A DNA stretch of 64,000 nucleotides, taken from the NCBI GenBank assembly GCA_964016885.1, contig OZ024740.1:3319336-3383335 (forward strand), in the 5' to 3' direction. How positions within the stretch are numbered: position 1 is the first letter of the stretch; the number at the start of each line of letters is the position of its first letter. This stretch comes from Eledone cirrhosa. Lineage: Eukaryota > Mollusca > Cephalopoda > Octopoda > Eledonidae. Below, one piece after another: positions 14,353-30,149 of the stretch. The notes beneath the pieces were generated by a model. That model was not told where the DNA came from and did not search any database. It worked only from the letters and a program-made list of their open reading frames with translations. A program made the position numbers and the translations under genes.

Positions 14353-17300
14353 ATCAGTCAACACAGGCAGTCCAAGTTGTACCAAACTAGATAGATCAGA
14401 CAATACAGGCAGTCCAAGTTGTACCAAACTACATAGATCAGACAACACAGGCAGTCCAAGTTGTACCAAACTACATAGATCAGACAACACAGGGTGTCCA
14501 AGTTGTACCAAACTACATAGATCAGACAACACAGGCAGTCCAAGTTGTACCAAACTACATAGATCAGACAACACAGGCAGTCCAAGTTGTACCAAACTAC
14601 ATAGATCAGACAATACAGGCAGTCCAAGTTGTACCAAACTAGATAGATCAGACAATACAGGCAGTCCAAGTTGTACCAAAGTACATAGATCAGACAATAC
14701 AGGCAGTCCAAGTTGTACCAAACTACATAGATCAGACAATACAGGCAGTCCAAGTTGTACCAAACTACATAGATCAGACAACACAGGCAGTCCAAGTTGT
14801 ACCAAACTACATAGAGCAGACAACACAGGCAGTCCAAGTTGTACCAAACTAGATAGATCAGACAATACAGGCAGTCCAAGTTGTACCAAACTACATAGAT
14901 CAGACAACACAGGCAGTCTAAGTTGTACCAAACTACATAGATCAGACAACACAGCATGTCCAGGTTGTACCAAACTACATAGATCAGACAACACAGGCAG
15001 TCCAAGTTGTACTAAACTACATAGATCAGACAACACAGGCAGTACAAGTCGTACCAAACTACATAGATCAGACAACACAGGCAGTCCAAGTTATACCAAA
15101 CTACATAGATCAGACAACACAGGCATTTCAAGTTATACCAAACTACATAGATCAGACAATACAGGCAGTCCAAGTTGTACCAAACTACATAGATCAGACA
15201 ATACAGGCAGTCCAAGTTGTACCAAACTAGATAGATCAGACAACACAGGCAGTCCAAGTTGTACCAAACTACATAGATCAGACAATACAGGCAGTCCAAG
15301 TTGTACCAAACTAGATAGATCAGACAACACAGGCAGTCCAAGTTGTACCAAACTACATAGATCAGACAATACAGGCAGTCCAAGTTGTACCAAACTACAT
15401 AGATCAGACAATACAGGCAGTCCAAGTTGTACCAAACTACATGGATCAGACAACACAGGCAGTCCAAGTTGTAGCAAACTATATAGATCAGACAATACAG
15501 GCAGTCCAAGTTGTACCAAACTACATAGATCAGACAACACAGGCAGTCCAAGTTGTACCAAACTACATAGATCAGACAACACAGGCAGTCCAAGTTGTAC
15601 CAAACTACATAGATCAGACAACAGAGGCAGTCCAAGTTGTACCAAACTACATAGATCAGACAACACAGGCAGTCCAAGTTGTACCAAACTACATAGATCA
15701 GACAACACAGGCAGTCCAAGTTGTACCAAACTACATAGATCAGACAACACAGGCAGTCCAAGTTGTACCAAACTACATAGATCAGACAACACAGGCAGTC
15801 CAAGTTGTACCAAACTACATAGATCAGACAACACAGGCAGTCCAAATTGTACCAAACTACATAGATCAGACAACACAGGCAGTCCAAGTTGTACCAAACT
15901 ACATAGATCAGATAACACAGGCAGTCCAAGTTGTACCAAACTACATAGATCAGACAACACAGGCAGTCCAAGTTGTACCAAACTAGATAGATCAGACAAC
16001 ACAGGCAGTCGAAGTTGTACCAAACTACATAGATCAGTCAACACAGGCAGTCCAAGTTGTACCAAACTAGATAGATCAGACAATACAGGCAGTCCAAGTT
16101 GTACCAACCTACATAGATCAGACAACACAGGCAGTCCAAGTTGTACCAAACTACATAGATCAGACAACACAGGCAGTCCAAGTTGTACCAAACTACATAG
16201 ATCAGATAATACAGGCAGTCCAAGTTGTACCAAACTACATAGGTCAGTCAATACAGGCAGTCCAAGTTGTACCAAACTACATAGATCAGACAATACAGGC
16301 AGTCCAAGTTGTACCAAACTACATAGATCAGATAATACAGGCAGTCCAAGTTGTACCAAACTACATAGGTCAGTCAATACAGGCAGTCCAAGTTGTACCA
16401 AACTACATAGATCAGACAATACAGGCAGTCCAAGTTGTACCAAACTAGATAGATCAGACAACACAGGCAGTCCAAGTTGTACCAATCTACATAGATCAGT
16501 CAACACAGGCAGTCCAAGTTGTACCAAACTAGATAGATCAGACAATACAGGCAGTCCAAGTTGTACCAAACTACATAGATCAGACAACACAGGCAGTCCA
16601 AGTTGTACCAAACTAGATAGATCAGACAACACAGGCAGTCCAAGTTATACCAAACTACATAGATCAGACAATACAGGCAGTCCAAGTTGTACCAAACTAC
16701 ATAGATCAGACAACACAGGCAGTCCAAGTTGTACCAAACTACATAGATCAGACAATACAGGCAGTCCAAGTTGTACCAAACTACATAGATCAGACAATAC
16801 AGGCAGTCCAAGTTGTACCAAACTACATAGATCAGACAACACAGGCAGTCCAAGTTGTACCAAACTATATAGATCAGACAACACAGGCAGTCCAGGTTGT
16901 ACCAAACTACATAGATCAGACAATACAGGCAGTCCAAGTTGTACCAAACTACATAGGACAGACAATACAGGCAGTCCAAGTTGTACCAAACTACATAGAT
17001 CAGACAATACAGGCAGTCCAAGTTGTACCAAACTAGATAGATCAGACAACACAGGCAGTCCAAGTTGTACCAAACTACATAGATCAGACAATACAGGCAG
17101 TCCAAGTTGTACCAAACTACATAGATCAGACAACACAGGCAGTCCAAGTTGTACCAAACTACATAGATCAGACAATACAGGCAGTTCAAGTTGTACCAAA
17201 CTACATAGATCAGACAATACAGGCAGTCCAAGTTGTACCAAACTACATAGATCAGACAACACAGGCAGTCCAAGTTGTACCAAACTATATAGATCAGACA

Positions 17301-19896
17301 ATACAGGCAGTCCAAGTTGTACCAAACTACATAGATCAGACAACACAGGCAGTCCAAGTTGTACCAAACTACATAGATCAGACAATACAGGCAGTCCAAG
17401 TTGTACCAAACTACATAGATCAGACAATACAGGCAGTCCAAGTTGTACCAAACTACATAGATCAGACAACACAGGGTGTCCATGTTGTACCAAACTACAT
17501 AGATCAGACAACACATGCAGTCCAAGTTGTACCAAACTACATAGATCAGACAACACAGGCAGTCCAAGTTGTAGCAAACTACATAGATCAGACAACACAG
17601 GCAGTCCAAGTTGTACCAAACTACATAGATCAGACAACACAGGCAGTCCAAGTTGTACCAAACTACATAGATCAGACAACACAGGCAGTCCAAGTTGTAC
17701 CAAACTACATAGATCAGACAACACAGGCAGTCCAAGTTGTACCAAACTACATAGATCAGACAACACAGGCAGTCCAAGTTGTACCAAACTACATAGATCA
17801 GACAACACAGGCAGTCCAAGTTGTACCAAACTACATAGATCAGACAACACAGGCAGTCCAAGTTGTACCAAACTACATAGATCAGACAACACAGGCAGTC
17901 CAAGTTGTACCAATCTACATAGATCAGACAACACAGGCAGACCAAGTTGTACCAAACTAGATAGATCAGACAACACAGGCAGTCCAACTTGTACCAAACT
18001 ACATAGATCAGTCAACACAGGCAGTCCAAGTTGTACCAAACTAGATAGATCAGACAATACAGGCAGTCCAAGTTGTACCAAACTACATAGATCAGACAAC
18101 ACAGGCAGTCCAAGTTGTACCAAACTACATAGATCAGACAATACAGGCAGTCCAAGTTGTACCAAACTAGATAGATCAGACAACACAGGCAGTCCAAGTT
18201 GTACCAAACTACATAGATCAGACAATACAGGCAGTCCAAGTTGTACCAAACTAGATAGATCAGACAACACAGGGTGTCCAAGTTGTACCAAACTACATAG
18301 ATCAGACAATACAGGCAGTCCAAGTTGTACCAAACTACATAGATCAGACAATACAGGCAGTCCAAGTTGTACCAAACTACATAGATCAGACAACACAGGC
18401 AGTCCAAGTTGTACCGAACTATATAGATCAGACAATACAGGCAGTCCAAGTTGTACCAAACTACATAGATCAGACAACACAGGCAGTCCAAGTTGTACCA
18501 AACTACATAGATCAGACAATACAGGCAGTCCAAGTTGTACCAAACTACATAGATCAGACAATACAGGCAGTCCAAGTTGTACCAAACTACATAGGTCAGA
18601 CAATACAGGCAGTCCAAGTTGTACCAAACTACATAGATCAGACAATACAGGCATTCCAAGTTGTACCAAACTACATAGATCAGACAACACAGGCAGTCCA
18701 AGTTGTACCAAACTACATAGATCAGACAATACAGGCAGTCCAAGTTGTACCAAACTACATAGATCAGACAATACAGGCAGTCCAAGTTGTACCAAACTAC
18801 ATAGGTCAGACAATACAGGCAGTCCAAGTTGTACCAAACTACATAGATCAGACAATACAGGCAGTCCAAGTTGTACCAAACTACATAGATCAGACAACAC
18901 AGGCAGTCCAAGTTGTACCAAACTACATAGATCAGACAACACAGGCAGTCCAAGTTGTACCAAACTACATAGATCAGACAACACAGGCAGTCCAAGTTGT
19001 ACCAAACTACATAGATCAGACAACACAGGCAGTCCAAGTTGTACCAAACTACATAGATCAGACAACACAGGCAGTCCAAGTTGTACCAAACTACATAGAT
19101 CAGACAATACAGGCAGTCCAAGTTGTACCAAACTAGATAGATCAGACAATACAGGCAGTCCAAGTTGTACCACAGTACATAGATCAGACAATACAGGCAG
19201 TCCAAGTTGTACCAAACTACATTGATCAGACAATACAGGCAGTCCAAGTTGTACCAAACTACATAGATCAGACAACACAGGCAGTCCAAGTTGTACCAAA
19301 CTACATAGAGCAGACAACACAGGCAGTCCAAGTTGTACCAAACTAGATAGATCAGACAATACAGGCAGTCCAAGTTGTACAAAACTACATAGATCAGACA
19401 ACACAGGCAGTCTAAGTTGTACCAAACTACATAGATCAGACAACACAGCATGTCCAGGTTGTACCAAACTACATAGATCAGACAACACAGGGTGTCCAAG
19501 TTGTACCAAACTACATAGATCAGACAACACAGGCAGTCCAAGTCGTACCAAACTAGATAGATCAGACAACACAGGCAGTCCAAGTTGTACCAAACTACAT
19601 AGATCAGACAACACAGGCAGTCCAAGTTGTACCAAACTACATAGATCAGACAACACAGGCAGTCCAAGTCGTACCAAACTACATAGATCAGACAACACAG
19701 GCAGTCCAAGTTATACCAAACTACATAGATCAGACAACACAGGCATTTCAAGTTATACCAAACTACATATATCAGACAATACAGGCAGTCCAAGTTGTAC
19801 CAAACTACATAGATCAGACAATACAGGCAGTCCAAGTTGTACCAAACTAGATAGATCAGACAACACAGGCAGTCCAAGTTGTACCAAACTACATAG
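14353..19896. repeat. Higher-order block D of the 42-bp array (132 units)
   Basis: Landmark variants recur 5,544 bp (132 units) downstream in block E: CATGGATCAGACAAC near 15,441 and 20,985, and CAGTCAACACAGG near 16,035 and 21,579. The offset then shifts to 5,502 bp (131 units): CAGTCAAC near 16,497 and 21,999, near 18,009 and 23,511, and AGGCATTTCAAG at 19,741 and 25,243. A three-unit local duplication (GATAATAC followed by GTCAGTCAATAC) lies at about 16,203-16,450. All shifts are whole units. Block edges are approximate because the cycle has no natural start. Confidence 0.7.
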
Positions 19897-22800
19897 ATCA
19901 GTCAACACAGGCAGTCCAAGTTGTACCAAACTAGATAGATCAGACAATACAGGCAGTCCAAGTTGTACCAAACTACATAGATCAGACAACACAGGCAGTC
20001 CAAGTTGTACCAAACTACATAGATCAGACAACACAGGGTGTCCAAGTTGTACCAAACTACATAGATCAGACAACACAGGCAGTCCAAGTTGTACCAAACT
20101 ACATAGATCAGACAACACAGGCAGTCCAAGTTGTACCAAACTACATAGATCAGACAATACAGGCAGTCCAAGTTGTACCAAACTAGATAGATCAGACAAT
20201 ACAGGCAGTCCAAGTTGTACCAAAGTACATAGATCAGACAATACAGGCAGTCCAAGTTGTACCAAACTACATAGATCAGACAATACAGGCAGTCCAAGTT
20301 GTACCAAACTACATAGAGCAGACAACACAGGCAGTCCAAGTTGTACCAAACTAGATAGATCAGACAATACAGGCAGTCCAAGTTGTACCAAACTACATAG
20401 AGCAGACAACACAGGCAGTCCAAGTTGTACCAAACTAGATAGATCAGACAATACAGGCAGTCCAAGTTGTACCAAACTACATAGATCAGACAACACAGGC
20501 AGTCTAAGTTGTACCAAACTACATAGATCAGACAACACAGCATGTCCAGGTTGTACCAAACTACATAGATCAGACAACACAGGCAGTACAAGTCGTACCA
20601 AACTACATAGATCAGACAACACAGGCAGTCCAAGTTATACCAAACTACATAGATCAGACAACACAGGCATTTCAAGTTATACCAAACTACATAGATCAGA
20701 CAATACAGGCAGTCCAAGTTGTACCAAACTACATAGATCAGACAATACAGGCAGTCCAAGTTGTACCAAACTAGATAGATCAGACAACACAGGCAGTCCA
20801 AGTTGTACCAAACTACATAGATCAGACAATACAGGCAGTCCAAGTTGTACCAAACTAGATAGATCAGACAACACAGGCAGTCCAAGTTGTACCAAACTAC
20901 ATAGATCAGACAATACAGGCAGTCCAAGTTGTACCAAACTACATAGATCAGACAATACAGGCAGTCCAAGTTGTACCAAACTACATGGATCAGACAACAC
21001 AGGCAGTCCAAGTTGTAGCAAACTATATAGATCAGACAATACAGGCAGTCCAAGTTGTACCAAACTACATAGATCAGACAACACAGGCAGTCCAAGTTGT
21101 ACCAAACTACATAGATCAGACAACACAGGCAGTCCAAGTTGTACCAAACTACATAGATCAGACAACAGAGGCAGTCCAAGTTGTACCAAACTACATAGAT
21201 CAGACAACACAGGCAGTCCAAGTTGTACCAAACTACATAGATCAGACAACAGAGGCAGTCCAAGTTGTACCAAACTACATAGATCAGACAACACAGGCAG
21301 TCCAAGTTGTACCAAACTACATAGATCAGACAACACAGGCAGTCCAAGTTGTACCAAACTACATAGATCAGACAACACAGGCAGTCCAAATTGTACCAAA
21401 CTACATAGATCAGACAACACAGGCAGTCCAAGTTGTACCAAACTACATAGATCAGATAACACAGGCAGTCCAAGTTGTACCAAACTACATAGATCAGACA
21501 ACACAGGCAGTCCAAGTTGTACCAAACTAGATAGATCAGACAACACAGGCAGTCGAAGTTGTACCAAACTACATAGATCAGTCAACACAGGCAGTCCAAG
21601 TTGTACCAAACTAGATAGATCAGACAATACAGGCAGTCCAAGTTGTACCAACCTACATAGATCAGACAACACAGGCAGTCCAAGTTGTACCAAACTACAT
21701 AGATCAGACAACACAGGCAGTCCAAGTTGTACCAAACTACATAGATCAGATAATACAGGTAGTCCAAGTTGTACCAAACTACATAGGTCAGTCAATACAG
21801 GCAGTCCAAGTTGTACCAAACTACATAGATCAGACAATACAGGCAGTCCAAGTTGTACCAAACTACATAGATCAGATAATACAGGCAGTCCAAGTTGTAC
21901 CAAACTACATAGATCAGACAATACAGGCAGTCCAAGTTGTACCAAACTAGATAGATCAGACAACACAGGCAGTCCAAGTTGTACCAATCTACATAGATCA
22001 GTCAACACAGGCAGTCCAAGTTGTACCAAACTAGATAGATCAGACAATACAGGCAGTCCAAGTTGTACCAAACTACATAGATCAGATAACACAGGCAGTC
22101 CAAGTTGTACCAAACTAGATAGATCAGACAACACAGGCAGTCCAAGTTATACCAAACTACATAGATCAGACAATACAGGCAGTCCAAGTTGTACCAAACT
22201 ACATAGATCAGACAACACAGGCAGTCCAAGTTGTACCAAACTACATAGATCAGACAATACAGGCAGTCCAAGTTGTACCAAACTACATAGATCAGACAAT
22301 ACAGGCAGTCCAAGTTGTACCAAACTACATAGATCAGACAACACAGGCAGTCCAAGTTGTACCAAACTATATAGATCAGACAACACAGGCAGTCCAAGTT
22401 GTACCAAACTACATAGATCAGACAATACAGGCAGTCCAAGTTGTACCAAACTACATAGGACAGACAATACAGGCAGTCCAAGTTGTACCAAACTACATAG
22501 ATCAGACAATACAGGCAGTCCAAGTTGTACCAAACTAGATAGATCAGACAACACAGGCAGTCCAAGTTGTACCAAACTACATAGATCAGACAATACAGGC
22601 AGTCCAAGTTGTACCAAACTACATAGATCAGACAACACAGGCAGTCCAAGTTGTACCAAACTACATAGATCAGACAATACAGGCAGTTCAAGTTGTACCA
22701 AACTACATAGATCAGACAATACAGGCAGTCCAAGTTGTACCAAACTACATAGATCAGACAACACAGGCAGTCCAAGTTGTACCAAACTATATAGATCAGA

Positions 22801-25242
22801 CAATACAGGCAGTCCAAGTTGTACCAAACTACATAGATCAGACAACACAGGCAGTCCAAGTTGTACCAAACTACATAGATCAGACAATACAGGCAGTCCA
22901 AGTTGTACCAAACTACATAGATCAGACAATACAGGCAGTCCAAGTTGTACCAAACTACATAGATCAGACAACACAGGGTGTCCAAGTTGTACCAAACTAC
23001 ATAGATCAGACAACACATGCAGTCCAAGTTGTACCAAACTACATAGATCAGACAACACAGGCAGTCCAAGTTGTAGCAAACTACATAGATCAGACAACAC
23101 AGGCAGTCCAAGTTGTACCAAACTACATAGATCAGACAACACAGGCAGTCCAAGTTGTACCAAACTACATAGATCAGACAACACAGGCAGTCCAAGTTGT
23201 ACCAAACTACATAGATCAGACAACACAGGCAGTCCAAGTTGTACCAAACTACATAGATCAGACAACACAGGCAGTACAAGTTGTACCAAACTACATAGAT
23301 CAGACAACACAGGCAGTCCAAGTTGTACCAAACTACATAGATCAGACAACACAGGCAGTCCAAGTTGTACCAAACTACATAGATCAGACAACACAGGCAG
23401 TCCAAGTTGTACCACTCTACATAGATCAGACAACACAGGCAGACCAAGTTGTACCAAACTAGATAGATCAGACAACACAGGCAGTCCAAGTTGTACCAAA
23501 CTACATAGATCAGTCAACACAGGCAGTCCAAGTTGTACCAAACTAGATAGATCAGACAATACAGGCAGTCCAAGTTGTACCAAACTACATAGATCAGACA
23601 ACACAGGCAGTCCAAGTTGTACCAAACTACATAGATCAGACAATACAGGCAGTCCAAGTTGTACCAAACTAGATAGATCAGACAACACAGGCAGTCCAAG
23701 TTGTACCAAACTACATAGATCAGACAATACAGGCAGTCCAAGTTGTACCAAACTAGATAGATCAGACAACACAGGCAGTCCAAGTTGTACCAAACTACAT
23801 AGATCAGACAATACAGGCAGTCCAAGTTGTACCAAACTACATAGATCAGACAATACAGGCAGTCCAAGTTGTACCAAACTACATAGATCAGACAACACAG
23901 GCAGTCCAAGTTGTACCGAACTATATAGATCAGACAATACAGGCAGTCAAATTTGTACCAAACTACATAGATCAGACAACACAGGCAGTCCAAGTTGTAC
24001 CAAACTACATAGATCAGACAATACAGGCAGTCCAAGTTGTACCAAACTACATAGATCAGACAATACAGGCAGTCCAAGTTGTACCAAACTACATAGGTCA
24101 GACAATACAGGCAGTCCAAGTTGTACCAAACTACATAGATCAGACAATACAGGCAGTCCAAGTTGTACCAAACTACATAGATCAGACAACACAGGCAGTC
24201 CAAGTTGTACCAAACTACATAGATCAGACAATACAGGCAGTCCAAGTTGTACCAAACTACATAGATCAGACAATACAGGCAGTCCAAGTTGTACCAAACT
24301 ACATAGGTCAGACAATACAGGCAGTCCAAGTTGTACCAAACTACATAGATCAGACAATACAGGCAGTCCAAGTTGTACCAAACTACATAGATCAGACAAC
24401 ACAGGCAGTCCAAGTTGTACCAAACTACATAGATCAGACAACACAGGCAGTCCAAGTTGTACCAAACTACATAGATCAGACAACACAGGCAGTCCAAGTT
24501 GTACCAAACTACATAGATCAGACAACACAGGCAGTCCAAGTTGTACCAAACTACATAGATCAGACAACACAGGCAGTCCAAGTTGTACCAAACTACATAG
24601 ATCAGACAATACAGGCAGTCCAAGTTGTACCAAACTAGATAGATCAGACAATACAGGCAGTCCAAGTTGTACCACAGTACATAGATCAGACAATACAGGC
24701 AGTCCAAGTTGTACCAAACTACATTGATCAGACAATACAGGCAGTCCAAGTTGTACCAAACTACATAGATCAGACAACACAGGCAGTCCAAGTTGTACCA
24801 AACTACATAGAGCAGACAACACAGGCAGTCCAAGTTGTACCAAACTAGATAGATCAGACAATACAGGCAGTCCAAGTTGTACAAAACTACATAGATCAGA
24901 CAACACAGGCAGTCTAAGTTGTACCAAACTACATAGATCAGACAACACAGCATGTCCAGGTTGTACCAAACTACATAGATCAGACAACACAGGGTGTCCA
25001 AGTTGTACCAAACTACATAGATCAGACAACACAGGCAGTCCAAGTCGTACCAAACTAGATAGATCAGACAACACAGGCAGTCCAAGTTGTACCAAACTAC
25101 ATAGATCAGACAACACAGGCAGTCCAAGTTGTACCAAACTACATAGATCAGACAACACAGGCAGTCCAAGTCGTACCAAACTACATAGATCAGACAACAC
25201 AGGCAGTCCAAGTTATACCAAACTACATAGATCAGACAACAC
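19897..25242. repeat. Higher-order block E of the 42-bp array
   Basis: This copy matches D (offset 5,544, then 5,502 bp) and F. Offsets to F step between 4,578 (20,985 to 25,563), 4,788 (21,582 to 26,370), 4,704 (22,002 to 26,706) and 4,830 (23,514 to 28,344), all multiples of 42. Each step is a gain or loss of two to five whole units. The ACATTGATCAG variant near 19,220 in D recurs near 24,722 here. Confidence 0.7.
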
Positions 25243-28200
25243 AGGCATTTCAAGTTATACCAAACTACATAGATCAGACAATACAGGCAGTCCAAGTTGT
25301 ACCAAACTACATAGATCAGACAATACAGGCAGTCCAAGTTGTACCAAACTAGATAGATCAGACAACACAGGCAGTCCAAGTTGTACCAAACTACATAGAT
25401 CAGACAATACAGGCAGTCCAAGTTGTACCAAACTAGATAGATCAGACAACACAGGCAGTCCAAGTTGTACCAAACTACATAGATCAGACAATACAGGCAG
25501 TCCAAGTTGTACCAAACTACATAGATCAGACAATACAGGCAGTCCAAGTTGTACCAAACTACATGGATCAGACAACACAGGCAGTCCAAGTTGTAGCAAA
25601 CTATATAGATCAGACAATACAGGCAGTCCAAGTTGTACCAAACTACATAGATCAGACAACACAGGCAGTCCAAGTTGTACCAAACTACATAGATCAGACA
25701 ATACAGGCAGTCCAAGTTGTACCAAACTACATAGGTCAGACAATACAGGCAGTCCAAGTTGTACCAAACTACATAGATCAGACAATACAGGCAGTCCAAG
25801 TTGTACCAAACTACATAGATCAGACAACACAGGCAGTCCAAGTTGTACCAAACTACATAGATCAGACAACACAGGCAGTCCAAGTTGTACCAAACTACAT
25901 AGATCAGACAACACAGGCAGTCCAAGTTGTACCAAACTACATAGATCAGACAACAGAGGCAGTCCAAGTTGTACCAAACTACATAGATCAGACAACACAG
26001 GCAGTTCAAGTTGTACCAAACTACATAGATCAGACAACAGAGGCAGTCCAAGATGTACCAAACTACATAGATCAGACAACACAGGCAGTCCAAGTTGTAC
26101 CAAACTACATAGATCAGACAACACACGCAGTCCAAGTTGTACCAAACTACATAGATCAGACAACACAGGCAGTCCAAATTGTACCAAACTACATAGATCA
26201 GACAACACAGGCAGTCCAAGTTGTACCAAACTACATAGATCAGATAACACAGGCAGTCCAAGTTGTACCAAACTACATAGATCAGACAACACAGGCAGTC
26301 CAAGTTGTACCAAACTAGATAGATCAGACAACACAGGCAGTCCAAGTTGTACCAAACTACATAGATCAGTCAACACAGGCAGTCCAAGTTGTACCAAACT
26401 AGATAGATCAGACAATACAGGCAGTCCAAGTTGTACCAACCTACATAGATCAGACAACACAGGCAGTCCAAGTTGTACCAAACTACATAGATCAGACAAC
26501 ACAGGCAGTCCAAGTTGTACCAAACTACATAGATCAGATAATACAGGCAGTCCAAGTTGTACCAAACTACATAGGTCAGTCAATACAGGCAGTCCAAGTT
26601 GTACCAAACTACATAGATCAGACAATACAGGCAGTCCAAGTTGTACCAAACTAGATAGATCAGACAACACAGGCAGTCCAAGTTGTACCAATCTACATAG
26701 ATCAGTCAACACAGGCAGTCCAAGTTGTACCAAACTAGATAGATCAGACAATACAGGCAGTCCAAGTTGTACCAAACTACATAGATCAGACAACACAGGC
26801 AGTCCAAGTTGTACCAAACTAGATAGATCAGACAACACAGGCAGTCCAAGTTATACCAAACTACATAGATCAGACAATACAGGCAGTCCAAGTTGTACCA
26901 AACTACATAGATCAGACAACACAGGCAGTCCAAGTTGTACCAAACTACATAGATCAGACAATACAGGCAGTCCAAGTTGTACCAAACTACATAGATCAGA
27001 CAATACAGGCAGTCCAAGTTGTACCAAACTACATAGATCAGACAACACAGGCAGTCCAAGTTGTACCAAACTATATAGATCAGACAACACAGGCAGTCCA
27101 AGTTGTACCAAACTACATAGATCAGACAATACAGGCAGTCCAAGTTGTACCAAACTACATAGGACAGACAATACAGGCAGTCCAAGTTGTACCAAACTAC
27201 ATAGATCAGACAATACAGGCAGTCCAAGTTGTACCAAACTAGATAGATCAGACAACACAGGCAGTCCAAGTTGTACCAAACTACATAGATCAGACAATAC
27301 AGGCAGTCCAAGTTGTACCAAACTACATAGATCAGACAACACAGGCAGTCCAAGTTGTACCAAACTACATAGATCAGACAATACAGGCAGTTCAAGTTGT
27401 ACCAAACTACATAGATCAGACAATACAGGCAGTCCAAGTTGTACCAAACTACATAGATCAGACAACACAGGCAGTCCAAGTTGTACCAAACTATATAGAT
27501 CAGACAATACAGGCAGTCCAAGTTGTACCAAACTACATAGATCAGACAACACAGGCAGTCCAAGTTGTACCAAACTACATAGATCAGACAATACAGGCAG
27601 TCCAAGTTTTACCAAACTACATAGATCAGACAATACAGGCAGTCCAAGTTGTACCAAACTACATAGATCAGACAACACAGGCAGTCCAAGTTGTACCAAA
27701 CTACATAGATCAGACAACACATGCAGTCCAAGTTGTACCAAACTACATAGATCAGACAACACAGGCAGTCCAAGTTGTAGCAAACTACATAGATCAGACA
27801 ACACAGGCAGTCCAATTTGTACCAAACTACATAGATCAGACAACACAGGCAGTCCAAGTTGTACCAAACTACATAGATCAGACAACACAGGCAGTCCAAG
27901 TTGTACCAAACTACATAGATCAGACAACACAGGCAGTCCAAGTTGTACCAAACTACATAGATCAGACAACACAGGCAGTCCAAGTTGTACCAAACTACAT
28001 AGATCAGACAACACAGGCAGTCCAAGTTGTACCAAACTACATAGATCAGATAATACAGGCAGTCCAAGTTATACCAAACTACATAGATCAGACAATACAG
28101 GCAGTCCAAGTTGTACCAAACTACATAGATCAGACAACACAGGCAGTCCAAGTTGTACCAAACTACATAGATCAGACAATACAGGCAGTCCAAGTTGTAC

Positions 28201-30149
28201 CAAACTACATAGATCAGACAACACAGGCAGTCCAAGTTGTACCAAACTACATAGATCAGACAACACAGGCAGACCAAGTTGTACCAAACTAGATAGATCA
28301 GACAACACAGGCAGTCCAAGTTGTACCAAACTACATAGATCAGTCAACACAGGCAGTCCAAGTTGTACCAAACTAGATAGATCAGACAATATAGGCAGTC
28401 CAAGTTGTACCAAACTACATAGATCAGACAACACAGGCAGTCCAAGTTGTACCAAACTACATAGATCAGACAATACAGGCAGTCCAAGTTGTACCAAACT
28501 AGATAGATCAGACAACACAGGCAGTCCAAGTTGTACCAAACTACATAGATCAGACAATACAGGCAGTCCAAGTTGTACCAAACTAGATAGATCAGACAAC
28601 ACAGGCAGTCCAAGTTGTACCAAACTACATAGATCAGACAATACAGGCAGTCCAAGTTGTACCAAACTACATAGATCAGACAATACAGGCAGTCCAAGTT
28701 GCACCAAACTACATAGATCAGACAACACAGGCAGTCCAAGTTGTACCGAACTATATAGATCAGACAATACAGGCAGTCCAAGTTGTACCAAACTACATAG
28801 ATCAGACAACACAGGCAGTCCAAGTTGTACCAAACTACATAGATCAGACAATACAGGCAGTCCAAGTTGTACCAAACTACATAGATCAGACAATACAGGC
28901 AGTCCAAGTTGTACCAAACTACATAGGTCAGACAATACAGGCAGTCCAAGTTGTACCAAACTACATAGATCAGACAATACAGGCAGTCCAAGTTGTACCA
29001 AACTACATAGATCAGACAACACAGGCAGTCCAAGTTGTACCAAACTACATAGATCAGACAATACAGGCAGTCCAAGTTGTACCAAACTACATAGATCAGA
29101 CAATACAGGCAGTCCAAGTTGTACCAAACTACATAGGTCAGACAATATAGGCAGTCCAAGTTGTACCAAACTACATAGATCAGACAATACAGGCAGTGCA
29201 AGTTGTACCAAACTACATAGATCAGACAACACAGGCAGTCCAAGTTGTACCAAACTACATAGATCAGACAACACAGGCAGTCCAAGTTGTACCAAACTAC
29301 ATAGATCAGACAACACAGGCAGTCCAAGTTGTACCAAACTACATAGATCAGACAACACAGGCAGTCCAAGTTGTACCAAACTACATAGATCAGACAACAC
29401 AGGCATTCCAAGTTGTACCAAACTACATAGATCAGACAACACAGGCAGTCCAAGTTGTACCAAACTATATAGATCAGACAACACAGGCAGTCCAAGTTGT
29501 ACCAAACTACATAGATCAGACAACACAGGCAGTCCAAGTTGTACCAAACTACATAGATCGGACAACACAGGCAGTCCAAGTTGTACCAAACTACATAGGT
29601 CAGACAATACAGGCAGTCCAAGTTGTACCAAACTACATAGATCAGACAACACAGGCAGTCCAAGTTGTACCAAACTACATAGATCAGACAATACAGGCAG
29701 TCCAAGTTGTACCAAACTACATAGATCAGACAACACAGGCAGTCCAAGTTGTACCAAACTACATAGATCAGACAACACAGGCAGTCCAAGTTGTACCAAA
29801 CTACATAGATCAGACAATACAGGCAGTCCAAGTTGTACCAAACTACATAGGTCAGTCAATACAGGCAGTCCAAGTTGTACCAAACTACATAGATCAGACA
29901 ATACAGGCAGTCCAAGTTGTACCAAACTACATAGATCAGACAATACAGGCAGTCCAAGTTGTACCAAACTACATAGATCAGACAACACAGGCAGTCCAAG
30001 TTGTACCAAACTACATAGATCAGACAACACAGGCAGTCCAAGTTGTACCAAACTACATAGATCAGACAATACAGGCAGTCCAAGTTGTACCAAACTAGAT
30101 AGATCAGACAACACAGGCAGTCCAAGTTGCACCAAACTACATAGATCAG
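25243..30149. repeat. Higher-order block F of the 42-bp array
   Basis: This third member of the right block family begins with the AGGCATTTCAAGTTAT variant, which also occurs at 15,121, 19,741 and 20,665. It follows E with offsets of 4,578-4,830 bp. It shows more private substitutions than the B/C pair, such as CAAGATGTACC near 26,050, ACACACGCAG near 26,122 and AGTTTTACC near 27,606, so it is an older copy. The right edge is placed at the last CAGTCAAC landmark (about 30,147) and is approximate. Confidence 0.6.
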
